From the NCBI RefSeq assembly GCF_041929235.1, contig NZ_JBHFNP010000002.1, forward strand, positions 1 through 64,000: a DNA stretch of 64,000 nt, read 5' to 3'. The notes under the pieces are model-generated. The model searched no databases. It was not told the origin of the DNA and worked only from the letters and a program-made list of their open reading frames with translations. This document shows positions 42,848 to 50,565 of the stretch, one piece after another; positions within the stretch are counted from its first letter, which is position 1; the number at the start of each line of letters is the position of its first letter. Source of the DNA: Microseira sp041929235 (lineage in GTDB: Bacteria > Cyanobacteriota > Cyanobacteriia > Cyanobacteriales > Aerosakkonemataceae). The translations under genes were made by a program, and so were the position numbers.

Positions 42848-44358
42848 TGGAATTGTTACAACCTTGGTATTGGCGATCGCTTCCCCTGGAAAACCGCACC
42901 GGAAGCCAAGTATTCGCCGCCCTCTTTCTCTCTCGAGGTGCGATCGCAACCCTCCTAGAAAGCCCTTCCGCTTCAGCATTTCGTAAGACAGCAGGTGAGC
43001 AAGTGGGCAGCTGGGCAAGTGAGAGCATAGCAGAGCCACAAATACCTACCCAATTGCAATTAGCTCGATACTCCATCTGTGCTGGCACACCCCGAATTTT
43101 AAATGGCTCGCCAGCCCTATGGACCCCATCCATCGGCAATATTCTCCCCTTTTTGCGTCAGTTACTGCAAAAAGGCACAGCAGCAGAAAATCACACCTGC
43201 TCACCTGCTCAAAACCTCCCCTTCACAGGCGGTTGGCTAGGTTGGCTGGGTTACGATTTAGCTTGGGAAATCGAACGGCTACCCAAATTAAAATCCGATC
43301 CCCTACGTTTCCCAATTGCTTACTGGTACGAACCCGAATGTTTCGCCGTTCTCGACCATTGGGAGCAAATTCTGTGGCTAGCTGCAACTGAGGAAACACA
43401 ACTCGATAAACTACAAAGTCAGCTGGAACGGTGTAATAGGAAACTAAGGGAAAATTTGGTGGTAAATTCTTCTCTGCCCCTACTCTCCTCTGCCCCTCTG
43501 CCCCGTTTCTGTACTTCCCAAACTGAATACGAAGACGCCGTCCGCCAAGCAAAAAAATATATTAAAGCGGGGGATATTTTTCAGGCTAATCTTTCAGCCA
43601 GGTTTGAAGCCTACACTACCGCCGATAGCTGGGCAATTTATCGCTCGTTGCAACAAATCAATCCTTCTCCATTTGCCAGCTATTGGCAGACACCTTGGGG
43701 AGCGGTCATCAGTTGTTCTCCAGAACGACTGGTACAATTGCAAGGACGCACCTGTCAGACAAGACCGATCGCCGGGACGCGATCGCGGGGCGCTACCCCA
43801 GAGCAAGACGCCCTCCTGGCGCAAGAGTTGCTAGCCAATGTCAAAGAAAGAGCCGAACATATCATGCTCGTTGACTTAGAGCGCAATGACTTGGGGCGAG
43901 TTTGCAACTGGGGATCGGTTGTCGTCGATGAATTGCTCATCATCGAACGCTACAGCCACGTCATGCACCTTGTCAGTAATATTACCGGCACTTTGCAGTC
44001 CCATTGCGATGCCGTTGACTTGATCCGCGCCCTGTTTCCCGGCGGCACCATCACCGGCTGTCCCAAAGTACGCTGTATGGAAATTATCGAAGAATTAGAA
44101 CCAGTGCGTCGCAATTTATTCTATGGTTCCTGCGGCTATCTGGATAGGGGCGGTAACATAGACTTAAATATATTCATTCGCACCCTGCTATTTGCGAGCC
44201 AGAATAATTCCCCCTCACCCACTCACAATATCGTTTGGGGTCAAGTGGGGGCTGGTATCGTAGCCGACAGCGATCCGGAAAAAGAATGGTTCGAGTCCCT
44301 TCACAAAGCTCAGGCACAACTTGCAGCAATTCATCAAGCTCAAAACACAAAATTGTAG
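42847..44358 (+). CDS. Anthranilate synthase component I / aminodeoxychorismate synthase family protein
   Basis: This is a chorismate-binding enzyme of 503 residues, producing 4-amino-4-deoxychorismate (folate) or anthranilate (tryptophan). The core is intact: RQAKKYIKAGDIFQANLSARF, RPIAGTRSRGATPEQD, LVDLERNDLGRVC, GGTITGCPKVRCMEII and YGSCGYLD. The gene order favours a PabB-like role, but sequence cannot decide. Three loops hold translated repeats: residues about 48-62 (GTGAGCAA type), about 117-122 and about 208-220 (CTGCCCCT type). The stop codon lies in a hairpin that could terminate the transcript. Confidence 0.82.
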   Translation: MELLQPWYWRSLPLENRTGSQVFAALFLSRGAIATLLESPSASAFRKTAGEQVGSWASESIAEPQIPTQLQLARYSICAGTPRILNGSPALWTPSIGNILPFLRQLLQKGTAAENHTCSPAQNLPFTGGWLGWLGYDLAWEIERLPKLKSDPLRFPIAYWYEPECFAVLDHWEQILWLAATEETQLDKLQSQLERCNRKLRENLVVNSSLPLLSSAPLPRFCTSQTEYEDAVRQAKKYIKAGDIFQANLSARFEAYTTADSWAIYRSLQQINPSPFASYWQTPWGAVISCSPERLVQLQGRTCQTRPIAGTRSRGATPEQDALLAQELLANVKERAEHIMLVDLERNDLGRVCNWGSVVVDELLIIERYSHVMHLVSNITGTLQSHCDAVDLIRALFPGGTITGCPKVRCMEIIEELEPVRRNLFYGSCGYLDRGGNIDLNIFIRTLLFASQNNSPSPTHNIVWGQVGAGIVADSDPEKEWFESLHKAQAQLAAIHQAQNTKL

Positions 44359-44392
44359 GTTGGGTTTGACTATCGTTCAACCCAACCTACAA
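44353..44392 (+). terminator. Hairpin at the end of the pabB-like gene
   Basis: TTGTAGGTTGGGTT and AACCCAACCTACAA form a perfect 14-bp stem; the stop TAG of the upstream gene is in its left arm. There is no T-run, so intrinsic termination is uncertain. Confidence 0.45.
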
Positions 44393-44517
44393 TACCCGAA
44401 ACCCTATTTTTACCAAAAATTCTGTAAAACCCTATACTATTTTCCTGGGAAAACGCTACAGATATCTCATCCCAACTTTTCTCTCTCGTTCAAATACGAT
44501 TGACTTGTCAAGCTGAA

Positions 44518-44559
44518 GCTGGAATCAAGTTATTATCTGCTGGAATTAAGCTATTATTT
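44518..44559 (+). promoter_or_regulatory. Two tandem 21-bp repeats upstream of pipX
   Basis: GCTGGAATCAAGTTATTATCT is followed directly by GCTGGAATTAAGCTATTATTT (three differences), ending 17 bp before the pipX ATG. A spacing of 21 bp places both on the same helix face. It could be a regulator site or part of the leader. TTGACT at about 44500 could serve as a -35 box. Confidence 0.4.
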
Positions 44560-44576
44560 GCCGACGCCTAGCCTGA

Positions 44577-44840
44577 ATGAGCGAAACTTACCTGAACCAT
44601 CCTACCTTTGGCCTGCTTTTCCGGGTCTGCGTAGTGGACGAGAACAAGGAATTGTTCACCACCCTCTATGCCCAACGCTTGTTTTTTTTAGTCACAACTC
44701 GAGGTGATGGCATCACTTGCGAACCCATCGGGCGCGCCGATGCCCGCTTTTTGGTAGAAAACCGCCTGCGAGTACTGCGACGCATGGGTCAATCCCAGGA
44801 GTACGATCAGTTAGTGGTGATTCACCAGCGCACGTTCTAA
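44577..44840 (+). CDS. pipX: PII-interacting protein X (NtcA co-activator)
   Basis: PipX binds either PII (nitrogen-rich) or the global nitrogen regulator NtcA (nitrogen-poor, high 2-oxoglutarate) and activates NtcA. The 87 residues match the family closely: YLNHPTFGLLFRVC, ENKELFTTLYAQRLFFLVT, and two C-terminal helices around RADARFLVENRLRVL. Its stop overlaps the pipY start (TAATG), the conserved cyanobacterial arrangement. Confidence 0.96.
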   Translation: MSETYLNHPTFGLLFRVCVVDENKELFTTLYAQRLFFLVTTRGDGITCEPIGRADARFLVENRLRVLRRMGQSQEYDQLVVIHQRTF

Positions 44841-45526
44841 TGATCCGATCCCACGAGTCCGACAAGATAGCCTCTCGCATCGCCGCAATCCGCGAACAGA
44901 TACCTGCATCGGTGAGGTTAATTGCCGTCACCAAGCAGGTGTCGGTGGATGCCATGCGGGAAGCTTATGCAGCTGGGGTACGCGACTTTGGCGAAAGTCG
45001 CGTACAAGAAGCCGCAGCCAAACAATCCCAGCTATTAGATTTACCCGATATTACCTGGCATCTGATCGGGCATCTGCAAAGCAATAAAGTTAAAAAAGCG
45101 CTGGAGCTATTTCAGTGGATTCACTCGCTCGATAGTTTAAAGTTAGCCCAGCAATGCGATGCGATCGCGGCACAGATGTCTCTCTCCCCCCAAGTTTGTC
45201 TCCAAGTCAAACTGCTTCTTGATCCCAATAAGTACGGCTTTTCGCTTGCCGAATTGCCAGACGCTCTCCCACAACTAGATCGATGTCAGCACCTACAAAT
45301 CCGAGGGTTAATGACGATTCCTCCCTTAGATTTGAATCCGGCAGAAATCAGCAGCTTGTTTGAACGTACCCGCCAACTCGCCCAAGAAATCCAACAGCAA
45401 AATTGGTCGCGCATTCACTTGCAGCACCTCTCGATGGGGATGTCGGATGATTACCCGCTGGCGATCGCACAGGGTGCGACAATGATTCGCTTGGGAAGCA
45501 TCTTATTTGGCGAAAGACCAAAATAA
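44840..45526 (+). CDS. pipY: YggS/PROSC-type PLP-binding protein
   Basis: This is a PLP homeostasis protein with 228 residues, a TIM-barrel monomer. The PLP lysine is Lys32 in LIAVTKQVSV; DFGESRVQEA and WHLIGHLQSNKVKKA are family marks, as is LSMGMSDDYPLAIAQGATMIRLGS at the phosphate loop. ATG 44840 overlaps the pipX stop, so the pair is translationally coupled. An in-frame start at 44717 lies inside pipX and is not used. Confidence 0.94.
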   Translation: MIRSHESDKIASRIAAIREQIPASVRLIAVTKQVSVDAMREAYAAGVRDFGESRVQEAAAKQSQLLDLPDITWHLIGHLQSNKVKKALELFQWIHSLDSLKLAQQCDAIAAQMSLSPQVCLQVKLLLDPNKYGFSLAELPDALPQLDRCQHLQIRGLMTIPPLDLNPAEISSLFERTRQLAQEIQQQNWSRIHLQHLSMGMSDDYPLAIAQGATMIRLGSILFGERPK

Positions 45527-45531
45527 ACGAG

Positions 45532-45634
45532 CAGGACTTAGGCAAAAAAACTAAGGTGATACGAAAAATGGTGGGTTTCCAAAAGCAAGATTGACGCATC
45601 ACCTTTGTTTTTGGCCCCGCGTGCCTAAGTCCTG
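45532..45634. mobile_element. MITE with perfect 13-bp terminal inverted repeats (copy 3)
   Basis: CAGGACTTAGGCA and TGCCTAAGTCCTG bound a 103-bp unit. Inside, AAGGTGAT / ATCACCTT make a second inverted repeat. Compared with the copy at 16153, one terminal base differs (C to G) and is compensated in the other end. Confidence 0.8.
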
Positions 45635-45689
45635 ACGATATTTCCCTCACCTGTCACCGATAAGCTAGCATCGTACCAAACTCACCTTA

Positions 45690-46080
45690 AACCTCCGGGA
45701 GTATGGAAGCCCCCATCTTTTAAGTGGGGGATGAAATACTTAACGAGCAATTTTAATTGCCGTCCCCTTGCGGGGTGGAGGGGTATGTTTGCCCCGACCT
45801 GGGGATATGGTTGTCCCCTTTCACCCATTTGGGGCGAAAGTTAGCTTTGCCAAAGTTATCAGTCAGTACTATCTCAAAAGCACTGTCTTACCCCGAGTAA
45901 AACTGTTTAACTTTTGAGTTCTAGAGCAGGGAACTAACACTCTCATCCCCTGGTAGCAACTTGAACACTTGCCGATAACTTCGTTTCCCCGTTTTCAAGA
46001 CTATGGCGCGTCAGCACCTTCCCTTACCTAAAGATTTGCAGCCTGAAGCCCCGCGTATGGGACAGCAAGGTGCTGACTCT
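45690..46080. other. Structured segment, possible TnpB-type element remnant (C)
   Basis: This begins with GGAAGCCCCCATC/GATGGGGG-like hairpin sequence (45710-45732) and GATGAAATACTT, then GC-rich palindromes such as CCCCTTGCGGGG and GGGGCAAACATACCCC-like pairs. AGCACCTT near 46015 and AAGGTGCT near 46069 pair with each other. No open frame of note is present. The first hairpin with GATGAAATAC is like that seen near the ends of cyanobacterial TnpB elements. It sits between pipY and sepF. The class is uncertain. Confidence 0.35.
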
Positions 46081-46396
46081 CTCGCCGCTTACTGAACCAA
46101 ATTCTAGCTCGCGGCCTATTCAAACTAACTGTCTAAGGTATACTATTGGCTCAGTTAATCGGTTAAAGTCTCAACCACTCGCGATCGCGCCACAGCGTCA
46201 CGAGTGTGCCATACACCTAAAGTTGTACAAAGTACAACAAGCTGAAATTAAGGCTCGCTCTGGTCATCCTTGAGTTTGAAGCCGCAAAATTTTGTCCAAA
46301 ATTTTGTCAGAGGGACTTGAAAAAAAACTTAAAATCTTCAACTGTCCCTTCTTTTCAGCTAAATCTAAATCCAGTAGTGATGGAGCGCGAACAAAA

Positions 46397-47014
46397 ATGG
46401 CTGGCATTTTTAGCAAGTTAAGAGAATTTGTTGGCATTAACGAGCCAGCAGATTACGACTATGACTACGACGACGATGGGGACTCCTACCAAAATCCCTA
46501 TCAACAACAACAGCAACAACAACAACAACAACAACAAGACACTACCCAAGCAAATCCTGAAGAGGAACCCCGCCAACGCCGTCGGATGCGCGAGCGGGTT
46601 AATGTAGTAACAGATACAGGAGTAGCAGCCCCTACAATGAATAACGTGATTGGAATGCCCGGAGTTACCACCGCCATCTCGGAAGTATTGGTAATGGAAC
46701 CGCGCACTTTTGAAGAAATGCCCCAGGCAATTCAAGCTTTGCGGGAACGGAAGTCAGTTGTATTAAACTTGACCATGATGGACCCCGACCAAGCACAACG
46801 CGCGGTTGACTTTATCGCTGGTGGCACCTACGCTCTAGACGGTCATCAAGAACGTATCGGCGAGAGCATCTTCCTGTTTACGCCCAGCTGCGTCCAAGTC
46901 AGCACCCAAGCTGGTGTCGTCCACGAAGTACCTCAAGCTCAAGTGCGCGCACCCCGTGCCACAACGCCCACTCCCGCTTGGGCAACCGAACCGCGCATGG
47001 TTCAGTCAAATTAG
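46397..47014 (+). CDS. sepF: Cell division protein SepF
   Basis: SepF links FtsZ filaments to the membrane; in cyanobacteria (Cdv2/SepF) it is needed for division. It has 205 residues from ATG 46397 (MAGIFSKLREFVGI), the family's membrane-binding helix. An acidic Asp/Tyr stretch and a run of 12 glutamines (46502-46537) form the linker. The core fold runs from MNNVIGMPG to FTPSCV, with VLNLTMMDPDQAQRAVDFIAG. The C-terminus is disordered. It is followed by proC, in the conserved cyanobacterial order. Confidence 0.94.
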   Translation: MAGIFSKLREFVGINEPADYDYDYDDDGDSYQNPYQQQQQQQQQQQQDTTQANPEEEPRQRRRMRERVNVVTDTGVAAPTMNNVIGMPGVTTAISEVLVMEPRTFEEMPQAIQALRERKSVVLNLTMMDPDQAQRAVDFIAGGTYALDGHQERIGESIFLFTPSCVQVSTQAGVVHEVPQAQVRAPRATTPTPAWATEPRMVQSN

Positions 47015-47015
47015 C

Positions 47016-47216
47016 TAGTGGGTAATAGGTAATGGGTAATGGGTAATGGGTAATAGGTAGTGGGTGTAACTCTACCTACTACCCCAAGTTGCTAGTTACA
47101 TCGCTTTTGCACTGGGAATAGCGTTCCCAAGCGTAAGTCCGGGAAACGAGGCTAATGGGTAATTGTAACGAGTCCACCGCCAAATAATCCAATTACCTAT
47201 TACCTATTACCAATTC
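47016..47216. repeat. STRR blocks in the sepF-proC gap
   Basis: GGGTAAT heptamers (47016-47062) and ATTACCT/ATTACCA heptamers (47152-47216) in partly inverse orientation could pair with each other. Confidence 0.75.
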
Positions 47217-47262
47217 CCACCAAAGTTTATAACTAGCAACTTGAGTTACTACCAAAAAACAA

Positions 47263-48072
47263 ATGACTATTAAGTTAGGCATCATTGGTGGCGGGGTAAT
47301 GGCAGAAGCTCTGTTATCCCGCTTAATTATGCGGGGAATTTATCAACCCCAAGAGGTGATCGTCAGCGAACCCCAGCCCTCCCGTCGCGGTTTTTTGGTG
47401 CAGCAGTACGGCGTTTACGTGACGGCAGAAAATCAGGAAGTGGCAAGGGCAGTAGCGGCGGAAGTGCTGTTTTTGGCGATTAAGCCCCAGGTGTTCGAGA
47501 CAGTCGCAGCGGAGTTGTCAGCCACTGCCATCATGCCGTCCCTGGTGATTTCGATTTTGGCGGGGGTTCCCTTGAGCAAGTTGGAAGCCGCTTTTCCAAC
47601 TGTGCCTGCGATCCGCGCCATGCCGAATACCCCGGCAACTGTGGGGGCGGGAATGACGGCGATCGCTCCCGGTAAGCACGTCCAACTCCATCATCTAGAA
47701 CAGGCTCAGCACCTGTTTAAAGCCGTCGGAGAAGTGGTGGAAGTACCCGAAGCGCTGATGGATGCAGTGACTGGTTTATCGGGTTCTGGGCCGGGTTACG
47801 TGGCAATTGTGGTGGAAGCCCTCACCGATGGGGGCGTCGCGGCGGGATTGCCAAGAGCGATCGCCTCTCAATTAGCCCTGCAAACCGTATTCGGTACCGC
47901 TCAATTATTGAAAGATTCCCGAATTCACCCCGCCGAACTCAAAGACCGAGTCACTAGCCCCGGCGGTACTACTATTGCCGGAATTGCCGAGTTAGAGCGT
48001 TATGGTTTCCGTTCGGCTTTGATTGAGGCGGTTAAAGCCGCTGCTATTCGCTCCAAAACCCTTGGCAGTTAG
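47263..48072 (+). CDS. proC: Pyrroline-5-carboxylate reductase
   Basis: ProC reduces 1-pyrroline-5-carboxylate to proline with NAD(P)H. It has 269 residues. The Rossmann motif GIIGGGVMAEAL is at the start, followed by LAIKPQVF, RAMPNTPATVG, then the oligomerising C-terminal domain with SGSGPGYVAIVVEAL, DGGVAAGLPRAIA and TSPGGTTIAGI. It is full length and intact. The downstream gap begins with the TnpB-like element D. Confidence 0.96.
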   Translation: MTIKLGIIGGGVMAEALLSRLIMRGIYQPQEVIVSEPQPSRRGFLVQQYGVYVTAENQEVARAVAAEVLFLAIKPQVFETVAAELSATAIMPSLVISILAGVPLSKLEAAFPTVPAIRAMPNTPATVGAGMTAIAPGKHVQLHHLEQAQHLFKAVGEVVEVPEALMDAVTGLSGSGPGYVAIVVEALTDGGVAAGLPRAIASQLALQTVFGTAQLLKDSRIHPAELKDRVTSPGGTTIAGIAELERYGFRSALIEAVKAAAIRSKTLGS

Positions 48073-48075
48073 CTA

Positions 48076-48519
48076 AAACAGCAGAAGCCTCTCCCTCACC
48101 TGGAGGGGAGCGATCAGATGAATGCTCGCCAGCCCTGGCGAGCATCTCCTGACCAATGTGCAAAGCACGAGAGAAGGGGATAGGGACGAAACGAGCAACT
48201 CTCTCATGGTACAATTGCATTAATCTTGCCGAGCCGAAAATGCTGGCAAGACCACTGTACCTTGACAAGAAAGTATGGGGTTGTAGACAACAATCGCGGT
48301 CTACGTAAAACTTTGTGCTTTCATAGGGTGAACATACTTTTCCACTGGAAAAGTATTTGTTCCAGTCGGGCAGGACGCGCACCTGACTCTAAACGGCTGT
48401 AGCGGGAAAGCAACCGAGTACCGCGTACCGCTGACGCGGAACCCGAAGGGTAGGAAGTTCCAAGATCCTCGTGATTTTGGCAGCCTACACTTACTCGCAG
48501 AGAAGTGTAGGAGCGTCAC
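48076..48519 (+). mobile_element. TnpB-less IS200/IS605-like 3'-end element (copy D)
   Basis: This starts at GCAGAAGCCTCTCCCTC, with a TCCCCTCCAGG-type hairpin, AGATGAATGCTCGCC and a second hairpin (GCTCGCCAGCCCTGGCGAGC). It ends in a 7-bp stem CCTACAC/GTGTAGG followed by AGCGTCAC at 48519. The beginning matches copies A and B and the terminal stem is the same shape with other bases. It starts directly behind the proC stop. There is no tnpB. Confidence 0.5.
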
Positions 48520-48617
48520 GCAACGCAGCAGAATTTATCCAAAATCAAAAACAAGGGCGTCGCTGGATCTTGCCCCTATCAGGCAACGCCGCCCTTCCTT
48601 CCCAATCCTAATTTTCT

Positions 48618-48971
48618 CTAATCCTTAGTCAGAGAAGTTTTGGGGCTATTAGATATTAAGCTGAGCCTGACTGCATCCGGTATAATTGCCCCACGTAGGT
48701 TGGCACTACTCAGGGTTGCATTCGTCAAATTAGCATCAGTCAGATTGGCATGAGTCAGGTTTGCTTCGGTTAAATTCACCCCCGTCAAATTAGCATGAGT
48801 CAGATTGGCATAACTCAAATTGGTTCTGGTGAGATTTGCCTTCGTTAAGTTTGCGCCACTCAGATTTGCCCCACTCAGGTTCGTATTCCTCAGGTTTGCT
48901 GCTATTAGGTTCAGATTCCTAAAGTCCCTTTGCCCCGCCATGTATCGGCTTAAAAGTTCTTTGATGTTCAT
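48618..48971 (-). CDS. Pentapeptide-repeat protein
   Basis: This encodes 117 residues. A 20-residue lead (MNIKELLSRYMAGQRDFRNL) precedes about thirteen A(N/D)LxX units, forming a right-handed quadrilateral beta-helix rod. Such small proteins may mimic DNA or act as scaffolds; the function is unknown. Many cyanobacterial paralogues exist. The other copy is at 49975-50259. Confidence 0.9.
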   Translation of the reverse strand: MNIKELLSRYMAGQRDFRNLNLIAANLRNTNLSGANLSGANLTKANLTRTNLSYANLTHANLTGVNLTEANLTHANLTDANLTNATLSSANLRGAIIPDAVRLSLISNSPKTSLTKD

Positions 48972-49012
48972 AGAGTCCTTGAGGTATATAGAGGGCTACG
49001 CCACGTACAAGA

Positions 49013-49234
49013 TCAATTACCAGGGTGCAGGCGGTACGTCAGTACCGGGATTGCCCCATTAGTCACGAAGTAGGTTTCGATTAACTTCCTATCCTTAAGA
49101 TGTTGCAACGCTTCAACTAAGAGCGGGTAATTTTTACCAGTGAGGTCAAAGAGTTGACCTCGGTTTTTGTCCCCTTGCTTGGGCGCTTCCAGAATCAGGG
49201 TGTCGATAGGCGTTTTAGGGTTTTGGGGATCAAT
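49013..49234 (-). CDS. Small ORF coupled to rpsU (start uncertain)
   Basis: This frame carries a well-formed sequence, IDTLILEAPKQGDKNRGQLF followed by DLTGKNYPLLVEALQHLKDR, ending at 49013. No ATG, GTG or TTG opens it; the only candidate within a few codons of the rpsU stop is ATT at 49234-49232, overlapping the rpsU TGA (ATTGA). An ATT start is rare, so either a rare start is used, or the true start was lost. The fold looks like a small winged helix (DRKLIETYF). The family is not recognised. A longer frame through rpsU in another phase is an artefact. Confidence 0.4.
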   Translation of the reverse strand: MDPQNPKTPIDTLILEAPKQGDKNRGQLFDLTGKNYPLLVEALQHLKDRKLIETYFVTNGAIPVLTYRLHPGN

Positions 49235-49418
49235 AGCGCGATCGCCTCCTACCCTGCTTGTGCTTAGCCATTGCTTTACGCTTCCGTTTTTCAATCGGCG
49301 TTTCAAAGAAACGGTGCTTCTTGATATCGGGGAAAATTCCCGCCTTAGAAACTTCTCGCTTGAATCGACGCAACGTTGACTCAATTCCTTCATTCTCTCC
49401 GGGAATTACTTGGGTCAT
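49230..49418 (-). CDS. rpsU: 30S ribosomal protein S21
   Basis: This encodes 62 residues. IESTLRRFKREVSKAGIF is the conserved core, and the C-terminus (KRKRKAMAKHKQGRRRSRY) is very basic. A strong ribosome site (AGGAGGT) lies 4 bp before ATG 49418. Adjacency of an RRM protein gene and rpsU is a known cyanobacterial arrangement. Confidence 0.96.
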   Translation of the reverse strand: MTQVIPGENEGIESTLRRFKREVSKAGIFPDIKKHRFFETPIEKRKRKAMAKHKQGRRRSRY

Positions 49419-49485
49419 CCTACCTCCTGATTAGTTCACTGACTTATAGCTAGACAAACTTGAGCTACCCCAAGCAAGCCTTTAA

Positions 49486-49514
49486 CAAAAAAGGGCAGAC
49501 GCCTTGTCTGCCCT
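49486..49514 (-). terminator. Intrinsic terminator of the RRM protein gene
   Basis: On the minus strand an 8-bp stem (GGGCAGAC/GTCTGCCC) with a 5-base loop is followed by TTTTTT (A-run 49487-49492 on the plus strand). It lies 36 bp after the stop of the RNA-binding protein gene and separates it from rpsU. Confidence 0.88.
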
Positions 49515-49549
49515 CAAGACTTGAACAGTTAAATCGGTAATGCCACAGC

Positions 49550-49852
49550 TTAGTAGCGTCGAGAAGATCTATTATTGCCTGACCAGTTACCTCCCGAAGA
49601 ACCTCTTTCTTCCCGGGGCTTAGCCTTATTTACCTTCAGGTCGCGTCCCATCCACTCAGCACCGTCAAGCGCTTCAATCGCTGCCGCTTCTTCTGCCTCT
49701 GTGTCCATTTCTACAAAGGCAAAACCCCGCAAACGACCCGTCTCCCGGTCTGTAGGCAACTGAACGCGCTTCACCTTTCCGTATTCTGCAAAAGTTTGGA
49801 TCAGGTCTTCCTGGGTTACTGAGTATGATAAATTACCGACGTAAATTGACAT
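49550..49852 (-). CDS. RNA-binding protein with one RRM domain and Gly-rich tail
   Basis: This encodes 100 residues. The RRM covers 1-80 with RNP2 (IYVGNLSY) and RNP1 (RGFAFVEM). A short tail rich in Gly, Ser, Asn and Arg follows. It is of the cyanobacterial RbpA type, often cold-induced; its long 5' leader (49853-49970) fits that regulation. It probably acts on RNA stability or thylakoid-targeted mRNAs; that is family knowledge. Confidence 0.93.
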   Translation of the reverse strand: MSIYVGNLSYSVTQEDLIQTFAEYGKVKRVQLPTDRETGRLRGFAFVEMDTEAEEAAAIEALDGAEWMGRDLKVNKAKPREERGSSGGNWSGNNRSSRRY

Positions 49853-49974
49853 AATATATCTCCAGAATCAGGGGGTGTAGAGGTCTAGATTCGGAGAAAC
49901 GCTTGTAAAACCGAAAATAATCCTTACTCTGAAATCCTAACATACCATTAGGGTAAAGACATTAAATTTCGATT

Positions 49975-50259
49975 ATGGATGAGATAGAACTCTTAATGCT
50001 TTACGCAGCGGGAGAAAGAGATTTTCCTGGTCTAGACCTCAGCTCGGCTAGCTTGGGTAACGCAGACCTCAGTAGTGCCAACCTCACCAGAGCTAAACTG
50101 CGCCATGCCAATCTGCGTTGGGCGGTTCTGAAACAGACAAACTTGACCTGGGCTGACTTACGGGGAGCCGATCTCAGTTGGGCCGATCTCGAGGGAGCTG
50201 ACTTGACTGATGCCAATCTCAAGGGCACAAAAATGCCCGATGGCACTATTCACGACTAA
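49975..50259 (+). CDS. Pentapeptide-repeat protein, second copy
   Basis: This encodes 94 residues, with MDEIELLMLYAAGERDFPGL at the front, then about nine A(N/D)LxX units. The start resembles the other small pentapeptide protein at 48618-48971 (RDFxxLxL), so both are probably related paralogues on either side of rpsU and rbp. Confidence 0.88.
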   Translation: MDEIELLMLYAAGERDFPGLDLSSASLGNADLSSANLTRAKLRHANLRWAVLKQTNLTWADLRGADLSWADLEGADLTDANLKGTKMPDGTIHD

Positions 50260-50565
50260 CTTTTGCCCTCGCCCCTCTTTGGTGCAGCAGCTTCTCAACC
50301 TTCCACCCTACTCCCGGCTTCACTTATCAAGGTTTTTATCTGGTGAAAATTTTTCATTTATAAGAATATAGAAGGGGTTGCGCTGCCAGCCACCTCTTTG
50401 GTATTCTATTTTATAATGGGGATATTTTAACTTTTTTTAAAGGTGCACAGATTTCGATTATAAGAGAAGGATACCAAAAAAAAGCGAAAAAGGGAAGAGG
50501 AGAAGGAAAAAATTCTGCCGTCACAATAGTGAGAATGGAGGGGGGTGGGAGAAGCCGGGGTGAAA
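50260..50565. other. Intergenic region without a gene
   Basis: I see no convincing gene or strong hairpin here. The middle is AT-rich (ATTTTATAATGGGGATATTTTAAC); the right part is purine-rich. Confidence 0.6.

Noticed and set aside
46418..46735. Antisense frame with leucine or cysteine runs
   Set aside because: This is the complement of the polyglutamine CAA tract in sepF.
49013..49393. 126-codon frame through rpsU
   Set aside because: Its first 50 codons are the wrong frame of rpsU; only the part after 49234 looks like protein.
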